DNA of 64,000 nucleotides from Crotophaga sulcirostris (lineage: Eukaryota > Chordata > Aves > Cuculiformes > Crotophagidae). Positions within the stretch are counted from its first letter, which is position 1. Every line of letters begins with the position of its first letter. The DNA is taken from contig VYZB01000036.1 in assembly GCA_013397455.1 (NCBI GenBank), positions 2,706,090 through 2,770,089 on the forward strand, given 5' to 3'. The translations under genes were made by a program, and so were the position numbers. The notes under the pieces were generated by a model. It worked only from the letters and a program-made list of their open reading frames with translations. It had not been told where the DNA came from and ran no database searches. Shown piece by piece: positions 35,023 through 47,100 of the stretch.

Positions 35023-37352
35023 ACACTTTTATATCTGATTTTGGGATTTTAATGGTCTGCTGGCGTGGCATTTTTTTTTTTTAATTTGATGTGTCCCTGC
35101 AGAAAGACACTCATAACCAATGAATGTAGTGCTTTTGACAATGGTAATGATGAATTAGTCCATTTTTGAAGGAAAGAATAAAGTCTATAAAAGACTAAAT
35201 CCACATATTTATGGGTTAAATGGCTGGTAGGCCAGAATATAAAAGAAGAAACGTTTGAAAGTGCACTTTTCCCTTCTCCTTTAATACATCATTGATATAT
35301 GCTTAGTCTTTTATTCTGTATGCTTTATATCTTTGACATTTAATGAAGTCATTCCAGTGGTCACTAGGAATGTAAGATTATGGGTTATTTCACATATATT
35401 GAACTTAGAAGAATGAATGAAAATAAATGACCCAATTACGTGGAACATCTTGGCAAGAGATTGTCCAAATACTTTAAGATGAACTGTAGAGTAAGTCTGC
35501 ACAGGTTCAGTTCTGCTGTACACAAATGTTCCTAAAAAGGAATCTGTGTGTTTGTTTTTTTCAGAAATATTTCAATTTGTTGGAACATTTTAGACTAGAG
35601 ATGGCGTATTGGCTAAAGAGGATGACTGTTTCATGTTTTTGAGTAAAGAGAGAAAATTATTTGATAAAATCAAATAGATGCTCTGTGTCTAAAAGCTTAT
35701 ATTTATAATGGAACTTTTTCTTTTTATATTTAAGCAGTAGAAATAATTCTAAAGTAAAAATACCTGACTCACCCTGGGAAAAAGTCTGCATAAAGAGATT
35801 GTTCTTGGGTAAGAAATTCTGTAGTAAAAAAGGGAATAAACAAATCTGTTTATTTTAAAGACATCACTAGAGAAGTAGGGATTACAGAATCCTTTCTTCC
35901 CCTTTGCATGTATTGTTTTTGGATAGCTATGATCTACAGTAAAATAGGATCAAGTTTTCAGGTTTTACTAAAGGAAGAGAGAAATGTGTAACCTGAATGA
36001 TAAAATTACACCAGACTTTTCCAACTAGGTTAGCAAATATCAGAACTTTTTTTTCTCCTAGCTCTGTATACATTCTGCAAATCACTTTCTGTATCTAACT
36101 TAGCAGTGAGTAGTCTTTGCTTCCTATTTGTGCATTTTGTATCTGCTTCTTAGTTTACAGTTAATGGTTTGTGTTTTATATAGATGGTAATATCTTCCTC
36201 TCTTCTACCATTATATTTTAAGGAAAGACATTAAAAGAACTTATTATATCTTATGTCGTATTCTTCACTAGGTTTTAAGAGAAGGAAAAGCATTTTAATT
36301 TTAAACTGACCCTTTCTGAAATAACCCCATTTTTCTCAAAAGGAGTGTCATGATTTTTATGTAGACAAATCTTCAAACTCTAAATGTCTGGATTGATGTT
36401 TGTGCTTTCCCTTTGAGTGCAAGTAATTATTTTTAAGATTTTCTTCATATTAATAATCCTCATCTGTTATGAATATTAATTGATGGCAGAATTCAATTTT
36501 CCTGTCATCGCATGGGGTTTGTCAAGGACAGACAATGAGGACTTGGTGCTGGGAGACCACAAAACGTATCTTAGCTGAGGAAATATTGTCTTCCACCACA
36601 GCAGGCTTTCTAGTATGTTAGGCAAAAGTTCAATATTTTAAGTAATTCCAAACAGTGTTGTTCTTCCTACAAATGTGTATGGCACAGCGTTGCTGATGTT
36701 CAGGCCCCACCAGCCCTTTTTTATAATACTAAGGGTTCAAGTCTGTACTGCTAGAAGAATTAGGGAATGTTTCTGAAAGTTCATGGAACATTTCATAAAT
36801 GTGTAATGCTCTTGCAAATGAAGCTCTGATGGACAGGATACTGCTGTTATTCAACAGAACTTAGTATAAAATGCCAAAGACAACACAGACTGAAAGTATG
36901 GTCACTTGAATTTTTACCTGTAAAATTATCAGACTATTAATTTTATGTCTATGAGCCCAGAGGTTCTGAGGCCTCCTTGTACTGCACACTTTACAGAGAA
37001 TTACTATTACTGCTGGCTTTCATATTTTTATTACAATGAGCTTTATACCTCTACTCCCCTGCTCTATTCAAGCCTGTCAGGATACAGAAGTCCTACATGT
37101 CATTTTGGAGTGAAAAGTCCCAAGAACGAACTGCTTTCTGCAATTCCCTGTCTCCAGGAGGATAATGATTGGATGAGGAGGGGTCTTCTGCTTTCTCTCG
37201 CTCCTAAAAGAAGGAATCTTCTGAATGAGAAGGAAATAGAGGAGTTGCTTATTTTTCTGAGGAGAACAATGAAGTTAATGGAAAGGGTTCAGAACCTGGG
37301 CAAAATTAGCTCCCATATTCTCATGCAAAAATAAGCTTAAATTAAGCTTTTC

Positions 37353-37911
37353 ACAGAATCATCCAGTAGGAAATGACCTTTGAGATCATTGGGTCCAACT
37401 GTACCTGTCCATGTACTAAACCATGTCCCTGAAGAACTCATCCACCCGTCTTTAAACACCTCCAGGGATGGGGACTCATCCACCTCCCTGGGCAGCCTCT
37501 GCCAGCACCTGACCACCCTTTCAATAAAAAAATTTTTCCTGATATCAAGTCTGAACCTTCCCTGGCACAACTTGAGGCCATTTCCCCTTATCCTTGGGAG
37601 AAGAGGCCAACATCCACTTCACTACAACCTCCTTTCAGGGAGTTGTGGACAGTGATGAGGTCTCCCCTCAGCCTCCTCTTCTCCAGGCTAAACAGTCCCA
37701 GTTCCCTCAGCTGCTCCTCACAGGGCTTGTTCTCCAGACCCTTCCCCAGCTCCGTTCCCTTCTCTGGACGCGCTCCAGTCCCCCAGTGTCCTTCTTGTAG
37801 TGAGGGGCCCAAAAGTGAACCCAGCACTCGAGGTGCGACCTCACAAGTGCCGAGTACAGGGGCACTGCATGGCCCTGCTCTTGCTGGCCACGCTCTCTCC
37901 CACACCAGCCA
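37353..37911 (-). mobile_element. CR1 LINE, 5'-truncated copy
   Basis: An antisense CR1 of about 560 bp. Its tail is very short or lost (ACAGAATCATCCAGTAGG). It is followed by the 3' UTR (GACCTTTGAGATCATTGGG) and the ORF2 C-terminus. On the minus strand I see [27 protein letters not shown] (within 37337-37570), [14 protein letters not shown] and [14 protein letters not shown] (within 37588-37935), in more than one frame, so it is broken. CR1 similarity stops at about 37911 in the region before the reverse transcriptase core. It is the same subfamily as the interrupted host copy at 24483-26600. Confidence 0.93.
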
Positions 37912-38763
37912 AAGAAAAAGAAAAGAGCCAAGCATCCATCCTCACCTAATTCCTAAGCAAGACAAACGAAGGAAGCCAAACCACCTGTTGACAGATTTCT
38001 GGCCTGGGAGGTCCAGGCAACTACGCGCTGCCTCAGCCTCTACTTCTGGGTGGGTTTCAGGGATTCCCTTTGCAGCCAGACCTCTTTGCAGCCAGGCTTG
38101 CTAAAAGCAAGCCCTTACTGGCTCTGCAAGGTTTCACAGCCCTTGCTGCCTGACAGCCCGCCCCGACAGCGAGTGGGCCCGCAGTACTTCCCTGCAGAGC
38201 TGCCCAGACTACCAGCGAGCCCCTTGCCTCCCAGGCTGTGCCAGAACTCGTTACTTCCTTTTTTCTAGTTTCCCCTTTGTTAAAGTTGCAGATATGAGAA
38301 GTGAAAACTGGAAAACTCTCTTGGACCTACAAGATCTCCCCGGGCAGAAGGAGCAGGAAGACTAGAAGAACTGCAATGTTGGGCATTTCTTACCCAGAAC
38401 TAGCAGAGGTGCATGCAGAGCCCCATCTTTGACCTGCACAACAACCTCTGCAGGAAGAAGAAGAACCACGCTGAGGGACCCAAAGGTCGATGTGGGGCTT
38501 GGGAAGAAACTAATTCTGGGAAGCAGAGACAACATCTTGTTTCCCATTTTAAGCTCTGTGAGATAGTAATGAGGTAGTAACTACGCTAGAGGTGGGAAGG
38601 AAGAAACCAGAATCTCAGTGAAACAAGTAAAGCTTATGTTCACTCACAAGTTTAACCTTTAAGTTGGAAGATTTCTGATGAATGCTTTTGGATTAGGCAA
38701 TAATGAAATAGTATTCCAGTATACAAAATAGTTACTCTGAATGACTTCCTTGGTTTAAAAGTT
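37912..38763. other. GC-richer sequence of unknown origin beside gap
   Basis: About 850 bp. The part to about 38270 is richer in GC than the background, with some CpGs and a CCGCCCCGAC stretch near 38159, and holds an imperfect direct repeat (TTTGCAGCCAGACCTC and TTTGCAGCCAGGCTTG near 38080). Plus frames of 72-153 codons overlap it, but much of the longest one is antisense CR1. I recognise no protein. It may be a diverged repeat or the edge of a promoter region. Confidence 0.4.
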
Positions 38764-38838
38764 NNNNNNNNNNNNNNNNNNNNNNNNNNNNNNNNNNNNN
38801 NNNNNNNNNNNNNNNNNNNNNNNNNNNNNNNNNNNNNN
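38764..38838. other. Assembly gap (75 N)
   Basis: A run of 75 unknown bases. The right flank contains a 15-base T run at 38871-38885. The true length of the missing piece is unknown, and a repeat or a GC-rich stretch may be collapsed here. Confidence 0.99.
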
Positions 38839-38870
38839 AGCTCGGTTCTCCATTACCAGATAACTTTTTC

Positions 38871-38885
38871 TTTTTTTTTTTTTTT
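38871..38885. repeat. Poly-T run next to gap
   Basis: Fifteen T residues, preceded by a shorter T run, about 30 bases after the N run. It could be the antisense A-tail of something lost in the gap, or simply a homopolymer that disturbed assembly. Confidence 0.85.
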
Positions 38886-39229
38886 AGGGAAGCTGCATGG
38901 TTTCTGAGGTACTCTGGGAGAGTAAATGTTAACATTGTGTGGAAGATTTATGCCCATTTAAAAACAACATCTGTTGAATCAATTATGTGTGCGTGTTTAG
39001 TATCACTCCAAATTTGGGTATGTTGTTTTTCCATGCAAAATTCAGGTTCTTGCACAGTGCTTCCAGTTTCAATGTATTATGCATTGCAGTTCTGTATTCA
39101 AAAAGTCATAGTTGCTGTTATCTGATATTTACACAATACAGACTCTGGGCAACCAGATATGTACCAGATATGTGGGACTAGCGGCAATTTTTGGATAAAC
39201 TTTCTTAAAGGAGTTTGAGTTGCTGTGTA

Positions 39230-39660
39230 GTCCTGAAGGGATGATTCCCCCTGTTTCCCTCCTGTAAGCAGTTATACACATGCACCGCCCTGCTGATAGC
39301 CTAGGGCTCCATTTTAGCCCCCCAGAGCTTCCCCTGCCCTGCCCACAGTCCAGGACCCCATTCCCTCCCACCTGGAGCCATCAGCCCCTGTCCCGGTGAC
39401 GCAACAGCAGGGCCGGTCTACAGCTTCTTACAATCTCTGCAAGATAGGCCTACCCATGGACTCACATTCTGGCCTGGCCTCACCTTGTCCCCATCCCAAG
39501 GGAGGTGAGTGCTGCCCAGGCCCGGGGCTACCCCTGACTGCCCTGCTCCTGGCTGAGGTGGGACAGGCGCTGGCTGCCAGGCCCTGCCCATGTGGGTCTC
39601 CTGGGCAGCCCTCACCAACCCCAGTGCTTGAACCAAAGGGACCCACCAGTTTTCATGACG
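39230..39660. other. GC-rich block of unknown origin
   Basis: About 430 bp of clearly GC-rich, C-rich sequence (for example TAGCCCCCCAGAGC and CCTGCCCTGCCCACAG) in an AT-rich neighbourhood. CpGs are few compared with the island at 13180. Overlapping open frames exist on both strands (39396-39809 plus, 137 codons; 39418-39669 minus), as expected when stop codons are scarce in GC-rich DNA. No protein family was recognised. A diverged GC-rich repeat or a degraded promoter region are both possible. Confidence 0.45.
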
Positions 39661-42600
39661 CCTTGACAATGGGAATGTTTATTAACAACATATTCATAAA
39701 AAAAAAAGAATCAAGTAGGCTTTTTCCTGACTTAAACATTTCCCAGAAGGAAACCTTTTCTTCCAGTTCAAAGCTCACATTCACAAGATTCTCTGGCAAT
39801 TTACATTGAATATAGTAGTGCAAAATGAGTTGTGAGTCAGCCGCCACATCCAAAATACTTCATCAAAATACTTCAGTAATATTAGCAGATACTGCAGCCG
39901 GCATCTTGTTCAAGTGGGAAGCGTAATGCAAGTTTAAAGCACCCTCATAAGTCAGTACTGAGTATAGGAAGCACTACGGTGTTGTGTAACGGGAAGAGCA
40001 GCCTGGAATCAATCCTGCCAATTTTTCCTGGGGAGAAGCGCCAGAGACTCATGCTGTTAAGTCAACGTTGCATTTTAATCAAATTCCTGGCACATCTAAT
40101 GCTAAAAGTCCCCTGAAGGGAAAATATTGTAAATCTGGCTGGTATTGCTAGTAGTGAGGCTTGAGGGCTGGGAAGGAAGTTGTTGCTTCTAGCGTTTGTT
40201 GGGATCTGGGGAGAGGTGCAGTTTCCCATCCTGCAGGGTTAGCCCCAGGCAAGTGTGACCGGGAGCTGCCACCTGCTCGCTCTCTGTGAGGGGGTGTGTG
40301 CTGTGACTGCTGGTGCTGGTGCTGAACCCTGGGTGTGAGCAGGGTCACAAGGGTGTGCAATGGATCCAGTGCGTGGAAACTTGTGTCAATAGATAGTGTA
40401 ATAAATGAAACGAGCTATATACAGCTATATATTTTATATATATATAATACAGACCAAGAGGCTTGTGAGACTCCTGTGTTTCAATATGGGGTAATATGTG
40501 ATGAACTTTGTGATTGTGTGCAGAAGTAAGAAAGGAAGCAGTTAAAAATGTTTATACTGACAAAATTTTACTTCAAAGACTACTCATGGGCATCAGTTAG
40601 GGAAAATGGTCTTTTCACTTTCTTTATGAATTTCAGAAGTGGAGTTTCAAAGCTGATTTCAGAGTACTTGCACTTGGGAAATGTAGACAAATGCACCAGT
40701 GCAATATCTATAGCATATATTTAATAATTATGTGGTTATCCCTTAAGACTGGTGCATACTATAACTTTAAGTACATAACAATGTGTGTGCACGTGCATGC
40801 ACTGGATTTTCCATTTGACAAAGTCTTGGCTCCTCTCTTGGACAGTCCAGGGTGGTGAGCTGGATCTGCCAAGGGCTATTTTGGTCTATCTCCTTGTCTT
40901 CATTCTCACTGCTTCTGTGAAATTCTCCTACCTTGAAGAAATAAAATTCTTACTTAAAACTGTTTTTTTTAGAGTTTGTGGTGCAGTTAATTAGAAGTGG
41001 GCTTTCTCTGTAGTCATACTTATCGCATCACTGCTTACTGCACAAATTGCACTGAAGCAACAGGATGATAGTTTGTCTGATATACTTTTCAGAATGTATA
41101 GAGCTGATTCAGCTAAGAAGAATTTGTTTTTGTCTAATAGAAAAGTACCCATTAAAGAAATACAGACAATAATTGTGAATGCATGTAGTAGGCCGTATTA
41201 GTATCTTAGATTTTTTTCTGCATGTACAGGAAATGGAATTTCTTACTATATGCATTACACAAAGAGTTTAAAGAGCTCTTATTTTAAGCAGATGTCTTGA
41301 TAGGTTGTATAAGACCATAGATGCTAGATAAATTATTGAGTCTCTAAAATGCAATATCTTTTTGAAGCTGGTGTCATTGTTAGCATATACTTAGGATCCT
41401 TATTGCAAAATGATTATCTGAGTTCTTGAGTCTTTTCTGTGCAGCAGTTGATCTTGAGATTATTGGGAATTCTTACTATGCACTAGTATTACATGCAGTT
41501 ACATAATGTAAGACTGTGCAACATCATGCAGCTTTAGAAAAGCTTGAAAGTGAGTTTTCCATGAAAGCTGAATGAGTATTGCAAAAGAACTTTTTACTAT
41601 ATCACTTTTTGTAATCACTGTCTGTAAATCGTGAATCTTGAATTCTCAACAAAATGTGAGGAAAATCAGTTTTGTTGTAAGCAGTTACAAACCAGTCACA
41701 TTACCTCAACTGAATTCTGAATTAATTGTTCTACTGTAATTACCATTCTCTTAAAACTCTGTACGAGTCTGTGGTTGAGGCTGTTGCAACTAAAGACTTA
41801 AAAACTATTTTTTCACTTAAAAGGTTTTTCTCTCAAGAAGCTGTATGCAGTCTGCCTTTTAGGAAAAGATGGGAGAACTGAAATGACATTCCTAAAAGCC
41901 TTCAGTCTTCTCATCTTTGGGTTGCTCCTAACTTTCAAAACAACTGTTAACTGACATAAGATTTCATAGGACTGACTTATCTGAGAAACCAGCAGAGGAA
42001 TGATTACTTTAGATTGTTATAAAACAGACTCCTTGTCTTGGAAATCCTCAGTATCTATGAGGCTGGGAAAGGCACACTGGTGGATATTTACACCAGCAAA
42101 TTTATCAGTATTTAGGGTAGCTGGCTGTTCTCTGCACTTTCCTTCTATAGTCAGTGCAGGAAGTGTGCAAGAGGGAGTCAGCTCCAGGGGCAGTTTAGAG
42201 AAGGAATGTCTTTTTTACTCCTTGGTCAAAGCCACTTTTCTAGTCCTATTGGCTGTAAGTGAGAGAGTAGCTCGTTAATTTAGGTGCCTAAAATTGGAGA
42301 GTGTTAATAATCTCCATTGTGTGTGTATATCTTTGTGCGTTACACGTGTTATAGCCTATGTAGTGTTATCACTTCTCCATAGTTGGATTCTGTCGGCTAC
42401 TTAACCTTCCTGCAGGATTCCACTGCAATACTACAAAAGCACTTCTGTCCCTCCCAGCCTGAGACTCGGATACAATCCCACTTCTGTTAACTCTTTATTA
42501 TGGAACTGGGCCAGCTCAGCTCCATTTCGCTCCTTCCACAGTATGCAACCAAATAGTTTTACTAAAAGTAGGGGGTTAGTTAGCCAGAGGAACAAAAGAT

Positions 42601-42832
42601 TGCTTTTGAGAGGCAATTTTATATTCTAAATTGTGTATTTTTCTCCCCTAATCTTATATATCATCAAAAGCTAATTTGGATGAGATTTCTTTTTTGGGTT
42701 AAAAGAAAGAAACAGACCCAGTCTACAGTCCTCTGGCAAGCCCAGAATTTCTTGGGGCTTGATGTGGGCTTTGTCTTCCAAAGAACGTGCCCTAGGCCTG
42801 TTTTTCTTAGTTTTTCCTTGCTTTCTTTTTAT

Positions 42833-42859
42833 GTTTTGTTTTTTTGTTTGTTTGTTTTT
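42833..42859. repeat. T-rich TTTG microsatellite
   Basis: T runs with three TTTG units. The minus-strand translation across it gives the lysine-rich low-complexity segment of a spurious open frame. Confidence 0.75.
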
Positions 42860-44040
42860 ATCATCCACATTCCAAGATAACAGTTGATTCTCAAATTGCA
42901 CCTTCTTTTCTAGAGTTTGAAAGACAAAGCACAGAGAGGTTGCCTTGCAAAGAGCATCTATATACATGATGACCCTCTTATAGTGTATTGAAAATTCCCT
43001 TTTTAGACAAGTAGAAAACTCTAGTGAGAACAAAGCTTTTAAGAGTGGGAAAGACTGTGATGGAGCACAGTTGATGACATCGGTATGAAAGCTTATGAGA
43101 TCTCAAAACACATTCCAGACAAAAGCCATTTTATGTGTAGGTGGAGTTCAGACACTGAGACTGCTTTGTACTGTGAATCAAAGTCTGGTAAAGGGAGATA
43201 ATAGGAAATTCCCTTTCAAAGCTCAGTCCTGGTCAAATCTAAAACACTTAACGTAGACATATGCATTAAAGTTCCAGCTGTTGAGCATAAATCTGCAAAA
43301 TTTTGAACACTCCTGTCTTAATAAAGTCAACAAAAATTGCTGACATTTTTCACATACAAAAGGTGCTTGGGTCTTTTCACAACTTTCACTTATTAGTGAA
43401 CTGTTGTACACTTTTGACACCTGTAAGAAGAAAATTTGAGACCGTGGTATCTTAATTGCAATGTGAAGTCACTATGTTTTGCTGTGTGAAGCAAACAGTT
43501 AAAGAACTGTAACACAAAACAATATATAAACCTGGAAGTAGAATGCAGATTGGACCGTCAGGGCTGCTGGTTTTGGTGGTCTTCTTTCTCCCAAGACACT
43601 TTTTTAGGGACATGACAATTAAACATAAACCCATAACCTCAATGAATCAACATTTTTTTTCCTTTTGCATGAAAAAGAGATTAAAGCACTTTTATTCTCT
43701 AAATTAGGAGAAACTCCAATATAGTCATTCAGTGAAACCACTTTCAAGAGATGGTCTGGTGTATCTCAGGCAAGATTTTCAGTGCTACTCCCAAATGAAG
43801 ACTAAGGCTCTTAAAATAAACAACACAGATTTTATTAGAGTAGAAAATGTATATTTAACTTTGTAATAGAGAAAATGCAAACAGGCAACAAAAGGTATTT
43901 CACAAACCCTGTTCATTCTGGTTGTCTCTTGCTCTTTGTAAGCCTACTTGATTGGCTTCAGTCAGCCAATCAGCTCAGCAGCATTCTTGGTTGCAGCAGA
44001 CTCTGAACAGGCTTTCTCCAAGGTGGAGAACTTTCTCTCA

Positions 44041-44100
44041 TTTTTTTTTTAATTTTTTTTTGTTTTCGTGTTTTTGTTGTTTTTCCATATTCTTTTTTAT
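44041..44100. repeat. T-rich low-complexity tract
   Basis: Runs of 10 and 9 T separated by AA, followed by further T runs with scattered G. It makes a lysine-rich spurious frame on the minus strand. Confidence 0.8.
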
Positions 44101-47100
44101 TTCCTTGCTTGTTTCTAGAAGTGATAGAATTCAGACATTTTAATGCTATGGTGTTAAGGATGCGTTTGCTTGCTATTTTAAGAGAATTTTCTACAACTTG
44201 TTTCCAGAGATACATAGCATGGAATAAAACAGCTCTTCTGTAGTGTTTTGAATTCAGACTTCTACTGTAGTCCTTTCACTAGCTTAGACTCATGTTCAGG
44301 AAAACTTACCTATATCGTCAGTGGTTAAAGTAGGTACACATGTACTTGTTTTTAATACACACATATTTTCTTGTTTCCTAAATGGTCTTTCCTCCCCTCT
44401 TGTTGCCATTTTTTACATTTTTTAAATGAAAGCATGTATTTTCTAAGAGCACAGGATGAAGGAAAACAGGAAAACAAGGAAAGTTCTCAGAGTTGCATTT
44501 CACAGTCCTTGGATATTTTGTTGATATTGTTATTTATTTTTTTTTTAAACCCTGAAGTTTGTCTTTACTTAATCTCCTGAAATTCCTTCAGTTTCCTTCA
44601 TATTTCAGTTAATAATTAAGGATCACTGCTCTCTCCACCTGCCTGCCTCTTATGATACTCTTCATATACAGCATCTCATAGTATTCAATAGCAGTGCAAG
44701 AAATTTTGCTGTCTTCTACAGTTTGCTAAATGTATTCAGGTTTTGAATCAATATTGAGGTTTGCTATGTACAGTTGTGGTCAAATCTATGATAAATCATC
44801 TTTTCATCAATGTTATTAAATGTAGCACTCAGGCTATTTATCTATTAACATGCTGTCATCCTGGAGGAATTCGTATGAAACCGGATCACACTTGCATAAA
44901 GAATTCCTGTAGTTTCTTCAGATTCTAGCAAATTACACTTGGAATTAATCTTCTTTCCTCTCCACTTCTTCCCCCTACCCCCAACAACTTCTTTCCTTTC
45001 CCCTCCTTCTCTGTTGATACACTCATTATTTTCTGAATGAATGCCAACACTGTAGCAGATTTTTCAAAGACTCTCATCGTAGCAGACATTTTGAGCTGTG
45101 GCTTTGACAGATTGCACATTTTGAAAGTGTGATACTGTAGCAAGCTTTGTAGTAAATTTGGCAGACTACATACTGTCTTGAAATCCAGTGATGAAAAGTG
45201 AAAAATCTATTAGATGTAGGTTGGCAGGATATATGTGACCTGCTGACAGGCTGTGCACATATTTCATTTGATTCAAGGAGCAAAGAATCCAATTCTCAGG
45301 GGTTTATGAAGAATTGCACTAAATGTCACTTATAAAGTGAAAAAAAAGACAGCCTTGGAAGAATTAGATTGGAGGGTATGACTAAAACAAGAGTTGTAAA
45401 AATCTTTGTCCTACATATAGGGTCTTTACTGAAATTATGAGTGGTGGAGAATAGATAGGAACCATGATAGTAGTGTGTATTGTACTGCTAAAGAGCTGCT
45501 TTCATTATTCCCCCTTTTTGGAGAAAGAATTCACAAGTAGAGGAGGCCTTTAATTTTCCAGTGCTCAAAATGTAGGCTTACAATTGAAATTTTGACTCTT
45601 CATTTTCAGTGCTAGGGTGGAGACACTCAACATCTCATGATTTTTCTGCAGGAAAGAGCTCAGCTTTCAAAAACAGAGGAGGAGGCAGGTTGCTGCTCTA
45701 AGGAATTTCCCTTGTGGCTTTAAAATCTGTTACTTTGCTTTGTGCTTCCTCAAAAGACGTGTCTGCTACGCACTGTCTTGTATGAGAGGATATGAAAGGT
45801 AATATTAAGTGTATATGGGTGCAAGAACCATCCTGTGTGTGTCTATGCCTAACCTGTATTATCGTGAGTTTAGATCGAACACTAAGGTCATGATGTTGCC
45901 CAAAAGGATGATAAGATCCTCCACTCCACCCAAAACTACGTATTTTCACCTCTGTGTTTGTATTGGCATTGGCTTTTGGCATCCTATTGTTACCTGAATC
46001 AAACTGCTGATCTAACTGAAAACTGATCATAGCAAAAAAGAAAAAAGTTAGTTCACAACTGGATCAGGAGCCTTGATGGTCATGTAGGTGCAAGCAGAAG
46101 AGGAAGCATTCTGGTAGGGCTGGTAAAGGGCAGAACTAGATTTTTAGTAGTGACTTCACTTTGCTGTTTTTTATATTCAGTGAGGTGTACTCATGAGAGA
46201 AATAAATGGTGCACTTATTTCTCTTCAAAACTGTGGCTAGACTTAGGGCAGTATTCAAACAATCACATGTAAAACTAGAGGCACCTACACTGTGTCTCAT
46301 TGTGGTGTAAATGAATCTTTGTTGCTTTTTTACTCATCTCATAAAATTCCTCCATTAGATAGTAATAGTGGAATATTATAAATGCTCTTACCAAAGCAGA
46401 TAAATTTGCTATCAGATTTTTTGTCTTTTGTGCAAATATACTCCATCACATGTTGATACTATTTTCCATTTCTCAAGGGAATTGGTTATATTGCTTGCAT
46501 GTTTGGGAATTTCATAGTCTTTGCACTGCAAAAAGAAGACACAGTACTGATTTTTTTAATGTTTTATATTCCCCTTGAAAACATGTATCCTTGGCACTGA
46601 CCATGTTGCGGTGTACTAGTAAAGAAACACATAAAAAATATTACGTATTTCTTTCTCATTAACATTTACACAGGTAGGCCGAAGCAGATGCATTTTTCAT
46701 GTCTATTCCTTTCTTTGTAGGTTTTAGGGGCATTAAACTGGGGACAGGAAAGATAAAGAATGAAAAATATGAAACAAAGACTCTTTAGCAAGAGAAAGGA
46801 ATACAAAAATTTCTAAAATTCAGAACTACTGAGTTTGGAGTCTGTAACTTTGATATGTAATGTTTGCTACTTCTAATACTACTTCTGTGTCTCAATATCC
46901 AAGAGAAGGGTTGCACAGTTTGTAGCCTGCTGAACAAGTTCTCTTTAGCATGAGGAAAAGATCAGAGGTTGCAAGGGAAAACAGGTGATCTTAAAAGGCA
47001 GTCAGATTGCTCAGTTGGTCACTGACATGTGAAGTCCCCTTGCCAGTGCATTGCTTGAAAACACTAGAGAAGGCAAATTGAAAATAGGTGACACAGAAAT

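Larger units (their letters stand above)
28451..37352. other. AT-rich unique sequence, no gene recognised
   Basis: About 8.9 kb with no recognised recent transposon. Open frames are under 90 codons except 36945-37334 (129 codons, plus), which ends at the border of the next CR1 and resembles no family I know. A TTTTG microsatellite lies at 34619-34638 and a 10-bp hairpin at 34996-35022. The long absence of recent insertions fits an intergenic or intronic stretch. It could include conserved non-coding elements, which cannot be judged without an alignment. Confidence 0.55.

Noticed and set aside
36725..36745. Isolated B-box-like GGTTCAAGTCT
   Set aside because: No A box at a plausible distance and no cloverleaf pairing.
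36945..37334. 129-codon plus-strand open frame ending at a CR1
   Set aside because: No family resemblance, no upstream promoter-like sequence, and it ends just before the CR1 boundary. Treated as chance.
39396..39809. 137-codon plus-strand open frame in the GC-rich block
   Set aside because: GC-rich DNA has few stop codons and both strands are open here. The right part runs into ordinary AT-rich sequence. No recognised protein.
42275..42300. Fragments such as TTTAGGTGCCTAAA and CTCCATAGAAGTAATTGG (56720s) resembling old reptile repeats
   Set aside because: The matches are under 20 bases and isolated. They cannot be separated from chance without a profile search.
42671..43033. 120-codon minus-strand frame with lysine-rich segment
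   Set aside because: The lysine-rich part is a translated T-rich low-complexity tract. No gene evidence.
45698..46030. 110-codon minus-strand open frame
   Set aside because: No domain or family recognised. AT-rich surroundings and no supporting signals.
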